Positions 54,170-60,985 of a DNA stretch of 60,985 nucleotides are shown one piece after another (within the stretch, counting starts at the first letter, position 1; each line of letters opens with the position of its first letter). Source of the stretch: Flavobacteriales bacterium (lineage in GTDB: Bacteria; Bacteroidota; Bacteroidia; Flavobacteriales_D; Crocinitomicaceae); contig JABXHO010000023.1 in assembly GCA_013373595.1 (NCBI GenBank), positions 1-60,985 on the forward strand, read 5' to 3'. Under the pieces are notes generated by a model. That model did not search any database and was not told the DNA's origin. It saw only the letters and a program-made list of their open reading frames with translations. Made by a program: the position numbers and the translations under genes.

Positions 54170-55681
54170 ATGATCGATACCGAATTGTACCAGGCTAAAA
54201 CCCTGTACCCTTTTCAAGAACAAACCGTTCAATCCATTCTCAAGGAGCTTGCCGATAATGGGAAAGACTTTAACCTGCTTTTTCAATTACCTACGGGTGG
54301 TGGAAAAACAGTAATTTTCTCTGAAACAGCCCGTCGTTACATCGAGACGGTCAAGGAAAAGGTGCTGATCCTTACACACAGAATCGAGTTGTCGGTTCAA
54401 ACATCAAAGCAGCTTTCTGCAATTGGGGTTAGAAACAAGGTGATTAGCAGTGAGGTAAAGGAAATTCCTGATGAGGATGAATACAATTGCTTCATTGCGA
54501 TGGTGGAAACCTTGAACAACCGTTTGAATGATGACGAAAACTTCATCAAAGGAATTGGATTGGTCATTGTTGATGAGGCACACTACAATAGTTTCCGCAA
54601 AATCTTCCAGTTCTATGGAAATGCGAACATTTTAGGAGTAACAGCAACACCATTAAGTAGTAACAAAGCACTTCCATTAAATGACAACTACCATAAGTTG
54701 TTGGTGGGAGAGAGCATTGCTTCGCTTATTGAATCAGGGTATTTGTCAAATGCGGAATCGTATACCTACGATGTCAATCTTCACGGATTGAAAATTGGAT
54801 CGAATGGTGACTTTACGGTAAGTAGTTCGGATGTTGTTTACGGTAACTACTTCATGCAGGAAAAACTGTTATTCGCCTATGAAGAGGTGGCTGTAGGAAC
54901 CAAAACGCTGATCTTTAACTCTGGAATTGATACATCGATTCGCGTAGAAGAAACCTTCAAGAAAAGAGGATACAAAATTCGTCACCTGGATTCTACATTC
55001 AGTGATAAAGACCGTAAAGATGTATTGTCTTGGTTCAAAACTACGCCTGATGCGATTTTGACGTCGGTTGGGATTTTGACCACTGGATTTGATGAGCCAA
55101 CGGTAGAAACGATTATTTTGAACCGTGCGACACGCTCATTGACCTTGTATCATCAAATGATTGGTCGTGGATCACGTCGTTTACCGAAAAAGGATAAGTT
55201 TAAAGTAATTGATCTTGGTAACAATGTCCGCCGATTTGGATTGTGGCAAGATTACCTAAATTGGCAAGATGCCTTCCGTTTCCCAGATCGTTTCCTCGAA
55301 GCTCGATTAACAGAAGCAGAGGATTTGGAATTCGAAGTGGAATTTGAATTTGGTCGTGGTGTTGATGAAGTGATCGATACGAAGCCCTTGGAAGAATTCT
55401 CTATCAAAGATTATTACTACGAGTGCGTAGATAATGGTCGAAAAGGGAAGGAGGCCGTTGATGCTTCGCTCGAGAACCACTTCGAAGTCATTCGGGATGC
55501 AGCCGAAGATTATTTCCACGGTTTGGAAATTATGGGAATGTTGTCGGATCACATCGAGTACCGTTTGAAGCATTACACGAAGTGTATCACGAAAAGTACT
55601 CCGAATTATCTCAAGTACATTACAGAGACATATGAGCGACAACTGCGTCAAAAATTACGCGCGGTGCTAGACGATGAATAG
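54170..55681 (+). CDS. DEAD/DEAH-box helicase, SSL2-like
   Basis: 503 residues. Superfamily 2 motifs are in order: FQEQTVQSIL, Walker A LPTGGGKTVIF, LTHRIELSVQ, IVDEAHYNSF (DEAH), GVTATPLS (SAT-like TAT), VGILTTGFDEPTVETIILN and QMIGRGSRRLPKKDK (motif VI). The C-terminal 140 residues have no recognised fold. It is the COG1061 type, related to RadD-like and XPB-like helicases; role in repair or RNA handling is possible. No restriction-modification partner is near it, so a defence role is not indicated. Confidence 0.9.
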   Translation: MIDTELYQAKTLYPFQEQTVQSILKELADNGKDFNLLFQLPTGGGKTVIFSETARRYIETVKEKVLILTHRIELSVQTSKQLSAIGVRNKVISSEVKEIPDEDEYNCFIAMVETLNNRLNDDENFIKGIGLVIVDEAHYNSFRKIFQFYGNANILGVTATPLSSNKALPLNDNYHKLLVGESIASLIESGYLSNAESYTYDVNLHGLKIGSNGDFTVSSSDVVYGNYFMQEKLLFAYEEVAVGTKTLIFNSGIDTSIRVEETFKKRGYKIRHLDSTFSDKDRKDVLSWFKTTPDAILTSVGILTTGFDEPTVETIILNRATRSLTLYHQMIGRGSRRLPKKDKFKVIDLGNNVRRFGLWQDYLNWQDAFRFPDRFLEARLTEAEDLEFEVEFEFGRGVDEVIDTKPLEEFSIKDYYYECVDNGRKGKEAVDASLENHFEVIRDAAEDYFHGLEIMGMLSDHIEYRLKHYTKCITKSTPNYLKYITETYERQLRQKLRAVLDDE

Positions 55682-55798
55682 TACTGTCTAAGTTGCTAGT
55701 TAATTGAACTTTAAAGTTTTCTTATTCTTGGCGTGACATTTTTTATGGAATGTTGAACGACCTTGCATCTTATCTGTACAGATGTAAAAGCCAACGCC

Positions 55799-56710
55799 AT
55801 GAAAAATATCCAAATCACAGAACCGTGTTCCGAAAACTGGAACAAAATGACGCCAACTGAGAAAGGAGCGTTTTGTCAGAAATGTGCGTTGGAAGTTAAT
55901 GACTTCACGAATAAATCAGGAGACGAAATCCGCGATATTCTAGCACTGAATCTCGGAAGTCGCGTCTGTGGAAGAATCGAACCCAAACAACTGGATCAGC
56001 TTAACCGAGATTTTCAAACTTGGCAATTCAACTCAAAACAATCGTTTAATCGCGCTTGGATCTTTTCGTTGTTTGTTGTTTTTGGAATGACACTTTTTAG
56101 TTGTGAAGATGAAAAAGCTCCGGCAGTACAGGCGGTTCAGCAAAAGGATCAGTCCTTTTTTACCAATTTACCAGATGAAATTGAACTCTCAGAGCAAGGA
56201 GAGAAGCAGGTGGTTGAGCCTCCCGTAACAGGGCAGTTACACGTAGAAATACCGATAGTAGATGATACAGATACCTTGGAGGATGTCAGCGAATTGGAAG
56301 ATACATTGGTGGTAGATACCTCTGTTGTTGTAGATGATGCCTTCCTAGAACCTGAGTTTGATGAAAGAGAATACATGATGACCCTAGGAGGTTTTTCGGT
56401 TTCCACCGCCTATGAGGAATATTTAACGGAAGTGACTGATATTGAAGCGGAAGAAGTGATGTCTACATTGGTTTATCCAAACCCCGCATCGAATCAAACA
56501 ACGTTAAAAGTAGAGATGCCAACCGAGAGCGATGGCGAGATTCAGCTATTTGCAATGAGTGGACAATATATTCGAACCATTCATGCAGGACTTCTGCCAA
56601 AAGGGGAAACTGAATTTCCAATGGATTTAACTGGACTTGATTCGGGAAATTACCTCGTCATTATCATACAAAACGGTGAAAAAGAAACGATTCAGTTTTC
56701 AAAAATGTAA
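55799..56710 (+). CDS. Cys4-head, internal lipobox, T9SS-tail protein, copy 1
   Basis: 303 residues from ATG 55799 (MKNIQITEPCSENWNKMTPT). The first 80 residues carry Cys10, Cys26, Cys29 and Cys57 (EPCSENW, GAFCQKCALEV, SRVCGRI), a likely zinc or iron site, before a hydrophobic segment (about 86-101, AWIFSLFVVFGMTLF) ending in the lipobox-like FSC at Cys102. A disordered acidic region follows, then a T9SS type A CTD (about 222-303, TLVYPNPASNQTTLKVEMP and the end IQFSKM). The head of this type is frequent in Bacteroidota proteins. The arrangement, a cytosolic head plus internal signal plus T9SS tail, is odd. A paralogue follows 10 bp later. Confidence 0.8.
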   Translation: MKNIQITEPCSENWNKMTPTEKGAFCQKCALEVNDFTNKSGDEIRDILALNLGSRVCGRIEPKQLDQLNRDFQTWQFNSKQSFNRAWIFSLFVVFGMTLFSCEDEKAPAVQAVQQKDQSFFTNLPDEIELSEQGEKQVVEPPVTGQLHVEIPIVDDTDTLEDVSELEDTLVVDTSVVVDDAFLEPEFDEREYMMTLGGFSVSTAYEEYLTEVTDIEAEEVMSTLVYPNPASNQTTLKVEMPTESDGEIQLFAMSGQYIRTIHAGLLPKGETEFPMDLTGLDSGNYLVIIIQNGEKETIQFSKM

Positions 56711-56720
56711 TGCCTACCAA

Positions 56721-57638
56721 ATGAAGAATATCAGTATCCCAGAACCGTGCTCCGAAAACTGGAACGAAATGACGCCAACCGAAAAGGGAGCGTTTTGCCA
56801 GAAGTGTGCCCTAGAAGTTATTGACTTCACGAACAAATCCGCCGATGAAATCAGAAGCATTCTGGTACAAAATATTGGTAATCATGCGTGCATGCGGATT
56901 AAAAATACGCAGCTCGAAGAGCTCAATGATGATTTTGCGTCGTGGAAGATCAAGAATCCACAGTCGTTTCAGCGAGCATGGGTATTTACTTTGATCGTTG
57001 TTTTTGGTATGACTCTATTCAGTTGTGAAGAAGAGGAAGAGCCAATTATTGAAAATTATCAAAAAGTGGGGCAAACCATTTTGGAAGAGGAAGCATCAGA
57101 AGAAATCACTACAATTGATAGCACAGCGAACACTACTGATATAGCAGTAGAAAAGAAATCAACGCCAACCACGATTCAAGTAGACGATTCGGTTGAGTAC
57201 ACAGTTGTTGGTGAAACGATTTTGGAGGAATGTGTGGTGAAAGATGAAATGGTTGTGACAGGAGTTATGGTGGCGAGAGATGTAGAGCATACTGCTGGTG
57301 TTCCGATGATTTCAAGAGAATATGACAATTATCTTATTGATGTAGCGAATGACTCCGATACTTATTCGTTCCAAGAGAAGAAAGTAATTACTGGGCTCGT
57401 TTACCCGAATCCTGCTGTGAATCAAACGACATTAAAAGTTGAACTGCCGAAAAGGGGGAAGGGACAAATAGAACTGTTCGCCTTAAACGGTCAGAAAATT
57501 TCGACCATCTATGAAGGAAGGATGAAAAAAGGGGAGTCTGAATACTCAATCGATTTATCTGGCTTGGAAACTGGGGTGTATTTGATCAATGTCATTTCTG
57601 GAGACATGAAAGAAACCATCAAGTTCTCAAAGATTTAA
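56721..57638 (+). CDS. Cys4-head, internal lipobox, T9SS-tail protein, copy 2
   Basis: 305 residues from ATG 56721; the frame extends upstream to 56637 but the paralogue starts at the same residue (MKNISIPEPCSENWNEMTPT). All features of copy 1 are kept, including Cys10, Cys26, Cys29, Cys57, the segment ending FSC at 102, and the CTD with LVYPNPAVNQTTLKVELP. The middle acidic linker differs in length and sequence, so it is the fastest-changing part. This is a tandem duplication. The last codon overlaps the convergent lipoprotein gene by 4 bp. Confidence 0.8.
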   Translation: MKNISIPEPCSENWNEMTPTEKGAFCQKCALEVIDFTNKSADEIRSILVQNIGNHACMRIKNTQLEELNDDFASWKIKNPQSFQRAWVFTLIVVFGMTLFSCEEEEEPIIENYQKVGQTILEEEASEEITTIDSTANTTDIAVEKKSTPTTIQVDDSVEYTVVGETILEECVVKDEMVVTGVMVARDVEHTAGVPMISREYDNYLIDVANDSDTYSFQEKKVITGLVYPNPAVNQTTLKVELPKRGKGQIELFALNGQKISTIYEGRMKKGESEYSIDLSGLETGVYLINVISGDMKETIKFSKI

Positions 57639-58261
57639 TAGTTAATATTGATCTCAACAGTATCGAATGGCGGTGTGATTACCCAAACAGGTCCACTTGT
57701 ACCTCCGCCTTGCTCCCAATAATAGCCAGAATATTCAACGTTTCCGTCATTGATACAATAAAAGGTCGTATCAACAGCTCCATAGTAATATTGGTATCCA
57801 GCAGGGCAGCATTCAGCACAATCTACTTTGCCTTCCTGGCGTATGTACTCCAAAACATCTGAAGCCTGAGGGCTATTGTTGACAATATGAAATTTCACCC
57901 AAGCCTTTGCTGTGGTTGAGAAATCATAAACATTATCTTCCTCAATCGTTAAATCTGCAAAAGGGATCGTTTCGTATATTTCAAAATAATTGTCCTTAGT
58001 AATCTGAATGTAGTAGGTTTCTATTTTATCACGAGGAAAGGTAAAGCTATACTCTCCATTTGCATTCAATGTTCCTGAATCGATTTGATCAATAGTTAGT
58101 TCTCCAACTTTAGTAGCATACAATTTTACGGTAGCTCCAGAAAGTGCTGTGCCAAAGGTCGAGTCAGTAATTGTACCTTTCAAGGTGAAATCTGCTTTCC
58201 CTTTTTTGCAAGAATTGAGCAAAAACAGTCCTAAGAAGGCAAAAAGAAGCGTTTTTTTCAT
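57635..58261 (-). CDS. lipoprotein with carboxypeptidase-regulatory-like domain
   Basis: 208 residues from ATG 58261 (MKKTLLFAFLGLFLLNSCKK, lipobox Cys18). The body begins with a CarboxypepD_reg-like beta domain (FTLKGTITDSTFGTALSGAT, then ANGEYSFTFPRDKIETYYIQ), and the second half has a Cys-rich loop (VDCAECCPAGYQYYYGAVDT) of unknown use. It is anchored in the outer or inner membrane. Its stop is shared with the T9SS paralogue on the other strand. No transporter genes are adjacent. Confidence 0.65.
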   Translation of the reverse strand: MKKTLLFAFLGLFLLNSCKKGKADFTLKGTITDSTFGTALSGATVKLYATKVGELTIDQIDSGTLNANGEYSFTFPRDKIETYYIQITKDNYFEIYETIPFADLTIEEDNVYDFSTTAKAWVKFHIVNNSPQASDVLEYIRQEGKVDCAECCPAGYQYYYGAVDTTFYCINDGNVEYSGYYWEQGGGTSGPVWVITPPFDTVEININY

Positions 58262-58527
58262 CGAACTAATATAAAACATTTCAACAATATCGTTGGGTAT
58301 GCTTGGAATTTATACGGCGTTTGAGTTCAACTTAAAAAATCGCTAAAACGATACAATTAAGGGGTTCAGAGAGTGATTTGAGTCAATTTTATATGAATCC
58401 TGACTACATTCAACTGATCTTAAGTACAATGTGTTGATAGTTTTTTTTATAACTTTTTATGATTTCTGATTTTGTGATTTTAGATTTTATATATCTTAGC
58501 CCTCGTAACTTTTAAACACAATTTATT

Positions 58528-58860
58528 ATGACAGACGGAACACAAAAGAAAAATGGCTTGGCGTTAGCGTCAATGATCCTTGGTATTATTTCAATTGTTC
58601 TTGGTTTTTTTGGATTACTCGGTATTATTGTAGGTATCGTAGCAGTAATTTTGGCAGTAGTTGCTAAGAATCAAATCAAAGCAGACCCTAGCATGGCTGG
58701 GTCAGCAGGACAAGCCAAAGGAGGTTTGATTATGGGGATTATTGGAGCGGTTGTAGGTCTCGTAATGATCCTTCTTACGATATGGCTCTTCACTGCTGCT
58801 GCTAATAGCTTCGAAGATGCTGCAAGACAATACGAGATTGAGTTGAATGAATTGAACTAA
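58528..58860 (+). CDS. DUF4190 small membrane protein
   Basis: 110 residues: a short polar start, then two membrane spans (about 11-45, LASMILGIISIVLGFFGLLG and on) separated by a Lys-rich turn (AKNQIKADPSMAGSAGQAKG), then a third span (about 70-95, IMGIIGAVVGLVMILLTIWL) and a short acidic tail. The pattern of repeated small helices and GxG motifs is DUF4190. Function unknown. A strong terminator follows 24 bp after the stop. Confidence 0.75.
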   Translation: MTDGTQKKNGLALASMILGIISIVLGFFGLLGIIVGIVAVILAVVAKNQIKADPSMAGSAGQAKGGLIMGIIGAVVGLVMILLTIWLFTAAANSFEDAARQYEIELNELN

Positions 58861-58883
58861 TTCGTTTACCGAAAGAAAATATG

Positions 58884-58922
58884 CTCTCATTATGACATAG
58901 CTCGTAATGAGAGTTTTTTTTT
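58884..58922 (+). terminator. terminator of the DUF4190 gene
   Basis: CTCTCATTA (58884-58892) and TAATGAGAG (58905-58913) are exact complements with a 12-nt loop, followed by nine T (58914-58922). Confidence 0.9.
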
Positions 58923-58987
58923 AGATAATAAATTCCTCAGTTTCACATACTTTATTGTATTTTGGTGCTGACCTAAACACAAAGAAT

Positions 58988-59530
58988 ATGAATCAGTTAG
59001 TAGATGATTTTCAGTTGTCGGAAGATGAATCGATTGTAAAAAAGAAGCGACCAACCTTCTTGTTGGTATTGTTCATCTTGACATGTGCTGCCACTGGATT
59101 TGGTTTAATCATGGGGCTCATTAACCTCACAGGTTTTAATGATGTTGAATCGCAATTACGAAACGCTAGTGCTGGTTCAAACCCTTTTTCAGATGAAGTA
59201 TTAGGCTCTATGGATATTGAAGGGATGCAGAGCGCACAAGATTTTTCGACTATCTTGAGTATTGTTGCGAACATCCTTTGCTTCGTTGGAGCACTCATCA
59301 TGTTTAAAATGAGAAAAATTGGATTTCTTCCTTATGTGTTGGGGCAATGTGTTGCGATTTACGGAACCTATGTGGGGCTAGGAATTTTGGATAAAATGGC
59401 TGTAATTATGCCAGTAAAAGCAGCTGCAGATATCATGCAGATAACAGGAGTGGTTACAATGGTGGTTATGATCATCTTTGCAATCGCCTTTATTATTATG
59501 TACGGAGTAAACCTTAAACACTTAAAGTAA
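58988..59530 (+). CDS. small multi-helix membrane protein
   Basis: 180 residues from ATG 58988 (MNQLVDDFQLSEDESIVKKK). Four membrane spans are visible: FLLVLFILTCAATGFGLIM (about 22-42), FSTILSIVANILCFVGALIM, FLPYVLGQCVAIYGTYVGLG and VVTMVVMIIFAIAFIIMYGV. The short acidic N-terminus is cytosolic. It is not recognised as a named family. It is followed after 1 bp by the DUF4190/CCC-like gene, so they are in one operon. Confidence 0.6.
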   Translation: MNQLVDDFQLSEDESIVKKKRPTFLLVLFILTCAATGFGLIMGLINLTGFNDVESQLRNASAGSNPFSDEVLGSMDIEGMQSAQDFSTILSIVANILCFVGALIMFKMRKIGFLPYVLGQCVAIYGTYVGLGILDKMAVIMPVKAAADIMQITGVVTMVVMIIFAIAFIIMYGVNLKHLK

Positions 59531-59531
59531 A

Positions 59532-59900
59532 ATGAGCGAATCAGACGATCTACTAGACCCAGGAGTAACGCAATCAGCCCCAACAGGTGGGTATGCGCCT
59601 CAAAAAGTTATACCTAACGCGAATACAGTACTTGTACTGGGAATCATTTCCATTGTTGGATGTATCCTTTACGCAATCCCCGGATTAGTATGTGGTGTCA
59701 TCGCGTTAGTGATGTATAAAAAAGTGAAAGCTACGTATCTTTCAGATAAGCCAGCATACGAAGCATCATTCAAGAACGCAAAAGCAGGATATGTGTGTGC
59801 AATCATCGGGACAATTTTGTCTGGATTGTTCTTCTTGTACGTGATTTTCGTACTCATCATTTTCGCAACTGCAGCATCAGGAGGATTCGGAAGATTTTGA
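59532..59900 (+). CDS. CCC-motif/DUF4190-like membrane protein (CCC motif absent)
   Basis: 122 residues. A Pro/Gly-rich start (TGGYAPQKVIPN) leads to two double-helix hairpins (VLVLGIISIVGCILYAIPG and AGYVCAIIGTILSGLFFLYV) around a Lys-rich loop (YKKVKATYLSDKPAYEASFK). The plan is that of Bacteroidota CCC-motif membrane proteins, but the usual Cys triplet in the first helix is reduced to a single Cys (VGC). Its stop overlaps the TTG start of the DUF2752 gene. Confidence 0.68.
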   Translation: MSESDDLLDPGVTQSAPTGGYAPQKVIPNANTVLVLGIISIVGCILYAIPGLVCGVIALVMYKKVKATYLSDKPAYEASFKNAKAGYVCAIIGTILSGLFFLYVIFVLIIFATAASGGFGRF

Positions 59901-60175
59901 TTGAATGCTCTTGGAAATCGGAATTTGGCGTTGATTGCTTAACATGTGGCTTTCAACGCTCTTTTTTATCTTTGATAAAGGGAGATGTCATGGAGAGTTT
60001 TTATCAATTCCCCGCAACAATCCCTTTTCTTTTTTGTGTCATCTTCTTAGGTATCCACCTTGTTTTTAAAGTAAATAATGGACACCGCTGGATTGTGGGT
60101 TCATTCGGACTAACAGCCCTCCTCATAGTTGTCAACTATTCCTTCAAGCTTTACACTGGAGCAGCTTTTCATTAA
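59897..60175 (+). CDS. DUF2752 membrane protein
   Basis: 92 residues if it begins at TTG 59897, which overlaps the TGA of the preceding gene (TTGA). The motif DCLTCGFQRSFLSLIKGD is the DUF2752 core (CxxCGxxR), followed by two membrane spans (PFLFCVIFLGIHLVF and WIVGSFGLTALLIVVNYSF). The longer frame from 59795 has no helix before this core. Adjacent DUF4190 and DUF2752 proteins are common companions in Bacteroidota; their joint function is unknown. Confidence 0.7.
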   Translation: MIECSWKSEFGVDCLTCGFQRSFLSLIKGDVMESFYQFPATIPFLFCVIFLGIHLVFKVNNGHRWIVGSFGLTALLIVVNYSFKLYTGAAFH

Positions 60176-60180
60176 GAATT

Positions 60181-60350
60181 CGATTACTGATTACCCGATT
60201 GACCGAATACCGATTAATCGGTCATCTCAAAGCTCAGCAATCGGAAAATCAGAACATCCAAAATCGAAGCGATCAGAAAATCGAATAGTGCACCAATCAG
60301 ACGATCGAATAATACGAAATCCACGTATCCAACAATCTGTCAATCCAACA
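60181..60350. repeat. short degenerate ATCGA-rich tandem pattern
   Basis: Between the DUF2752 and ettA genes, many short variants of (A)ATCGA/CGATT and CCGATT follow one another, including a 14-bp palindrome ACCGATTAATCGGT at 60209-60222. It looks like low-complexity intergenic expansion; no gene is seen. Confidence 0.55.
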
Positions 60351-60358
60351 AATTCTAC

Positions 60359-60366
60359 TAACTTTG
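60359..60366 (+). promoter_or_regulatory. -7 promoter box TAACTTTG for ettA
   Basis: TAACTTTG lies 20 nt before ATG 60387. Confidence 0.45.
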
Positions 60367-60386
60367 AAAGAAACAGATTAAGCATT

Positions 60387-60985
60387 ATGTCAGACGATAA
60401 AAAGATCATATTTTCTATGGTGGGGGTATCGAAAAATACCCCTCAAGGAAAGCAAATCATTAAAAATATTTACCTCTCGTTTTATTACGGAGCGAAAATC
60501 GGAATCATCGGATTAAATGGTTCTGGTAAATCAACAGTGATGAAAATCATTGCTGGTTTAGATAAATCCTATCAGGGAGATGTTGTTTTTTCTGATGGAT
60601 ATTCAGTAGGTTACCTTCCTCAGGAACCTGAATTGGACGAGTCGAAAACAGTAAAGGAAATTGTGCTTGAAGGAGTACAAGAAACAGTAGATGTTTTGAA
60701 AGAGTTCGAGGAAATCAACAATTCATTCATGGATGAAGAAGTGATGAATGATCCAGATAAAATGGAGAAATTGATTGCTCGACAGGGAGAAGTACAAGAT
60801 AAAATTGATGCCCTTGATGCCTGGGAGTTGGATGCAAAGCTCGATCGCGCAATGGATGCACTAAGATGTCCTCCAGATGATCAAAAGATTGAAACTTTAT
60901 CGGGTGGAGAGCGCCGTCGTGTGGCACTTTGCCGTTTATTGTTGAAGAATCCAGACGTTTTATTACTCGATGAGCCAACCAACCA
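60387..60985 (+). CDS. ettA: energy-dependent translational throttle protein EttA (partial)
   Basis: The first about 199 residues of an ABC-F ATPase; the window ends within it. Walker A GLNGSGKSTVMKIIAG, Q-loop GYLPQEPELD, an insertion of about 90 residues with the arm region (DAWELDAKLDRAMDALRCPP), signature LSGGERRRVALCRLLL and the Walker B with DEPTNH are present. The start MSDDKKIIFSMVGVSKNTPQ fits EttA, which lines the ribosome E site and throttles translation by energy charge. Confidence 0.93.
   Translation, partial: MSDDKKIIFSMVGVSKNTPQGKQIIKNIYLSFYYGAKIGIIGLNGSGKSTVMKIIAGLDKSYQGDVVFSDGYSVGYLPQEPELDESKTVKEIVLEGVQETVDVLKEFEEINNSFMDEEVMNDPDKMEKLIARQGEVQDKIDALDAWELDAKLDRAMDALRCPPDDQKIETLSGGERRRVALCRLLLKNPDVLLLDEPTN

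Noticed and set aside
54170-55681. Defence-island helicase
   Set aside because: No methylase, nuclease or other defence gene is adjacent; the gene looks like a housekeeping helicase.
55707-55718. AACTTTAAAGTT palindrome as terminator of the SSL2-like helicase gene
   Set aside because: A 12-bp palindrome without a loop and without a clear T-run is too weak to call.

Overview
The window looks like chromosomal DNA of a Bacteroidota bacterium, most likely a Flavobacteriales member of the Crocinitomicaceae/Fluviicola type (family-level placement is inference). Grounds: low-to-moderate G+C, four genes for secreted proteins with type IX secretion (T9SS) C-terminal sorting domains, many Bacteroidota-restricted families (DUF4421, PorG/DUF6089-like barrel, MbnP-like lipoprotein, Bacteroidota-type LptD), scarce Shine-Dalgarno sites and repeated Bacteroidota -7 promoter boxes (TAnnTTTG). 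No phage, integrase, transposase, CRISPR array, rRNA or tRNA was seen. It reads as ordinary core chromosome with several odd local features.

Layout. 1-2.8 kb (minus): an MbnP-like lipoprotein, a small lipoprotein, a Cys-motif secreted protein, a Cys/His-rich small protein and a small membrane protein, probably a copper or other metal handling cluster that continues to the left. 2.8-8.2 kb (minus): transaldolase-like aldolase, MFS exporter, two outer-membrane barrels. 8.2-9.3 kb: non-coding, with a mosaic repeat block next to the SRP RNA gene (ffs); the 3' half of ffs is copied twice inside the block. 9.3-13.8 kb: ferredoxin divergent from a LuxC-type acyl-CoA reductase, a PAS/SpoIIE phosphatase, and a TerB/J-domain protein. 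13.8-18.3 kb: GH92 glycosidase and an erythromycin-esterase-like lipoprotein. 18.3-25.9 kb (minus): ROK kinase without a normal start, YCF48-like protein, LpxL-type acyltransferase, RarA, YqgE, LptD. 25.9-31.2 kb (plus): amidase, MlaD-type lipid transport protein, then an Fe-S electron-transfer operon with a HAD-like protein. 31.3-36.1 kb: DUF4421 protein, methyltransferase, a 350-bp structured gap, then an ECF sigma factor, a membrane protein whose C-terminus resembles the last domain of GldM, and a PorG-like barrel. 36.2-45.3 kb: pyrD, HMG-CoA lyase, lipoproteins, a TonB-C-domain protein, a T9SS protein, a band-7 lipoprotein, DUF4268, rhodanese. 45.4-60.2 kb: RhlE-type helicase, a T9SS repeat protein, P450/FemAB-like/YdjM operon ending in a gene broken by an in-frame TAG, trxB, an SSL2-type helicase, two tandem T9SS paralogues with a zinc-ribbon-like head, and a cluster of tiny membrane proteins. 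60.4 kb to the end: start of ettA.

How the parts fit: much of the window is envelope biology (LptD, LpxL-type acyltransferase, MlaD, amidase, several barrels, many lipoproteins). The most attractive candidate for an undescribed system is the sigma factor - GldM-like membrane protein - PorG-like barrel module (33.6-36.1 kb), which could sense the state of the T9SS or gliding machine. Other notable points are leaderless genes whose start codons lie 3-5 nt after a -7 box (spacing supported by the ffs 5' end), the amplified ffs fragments, the nonsense-interrupted membrane gene, and the paired proteins combining a cytosolic Cys4 domain, an internal lipobox and a T9SS tail.
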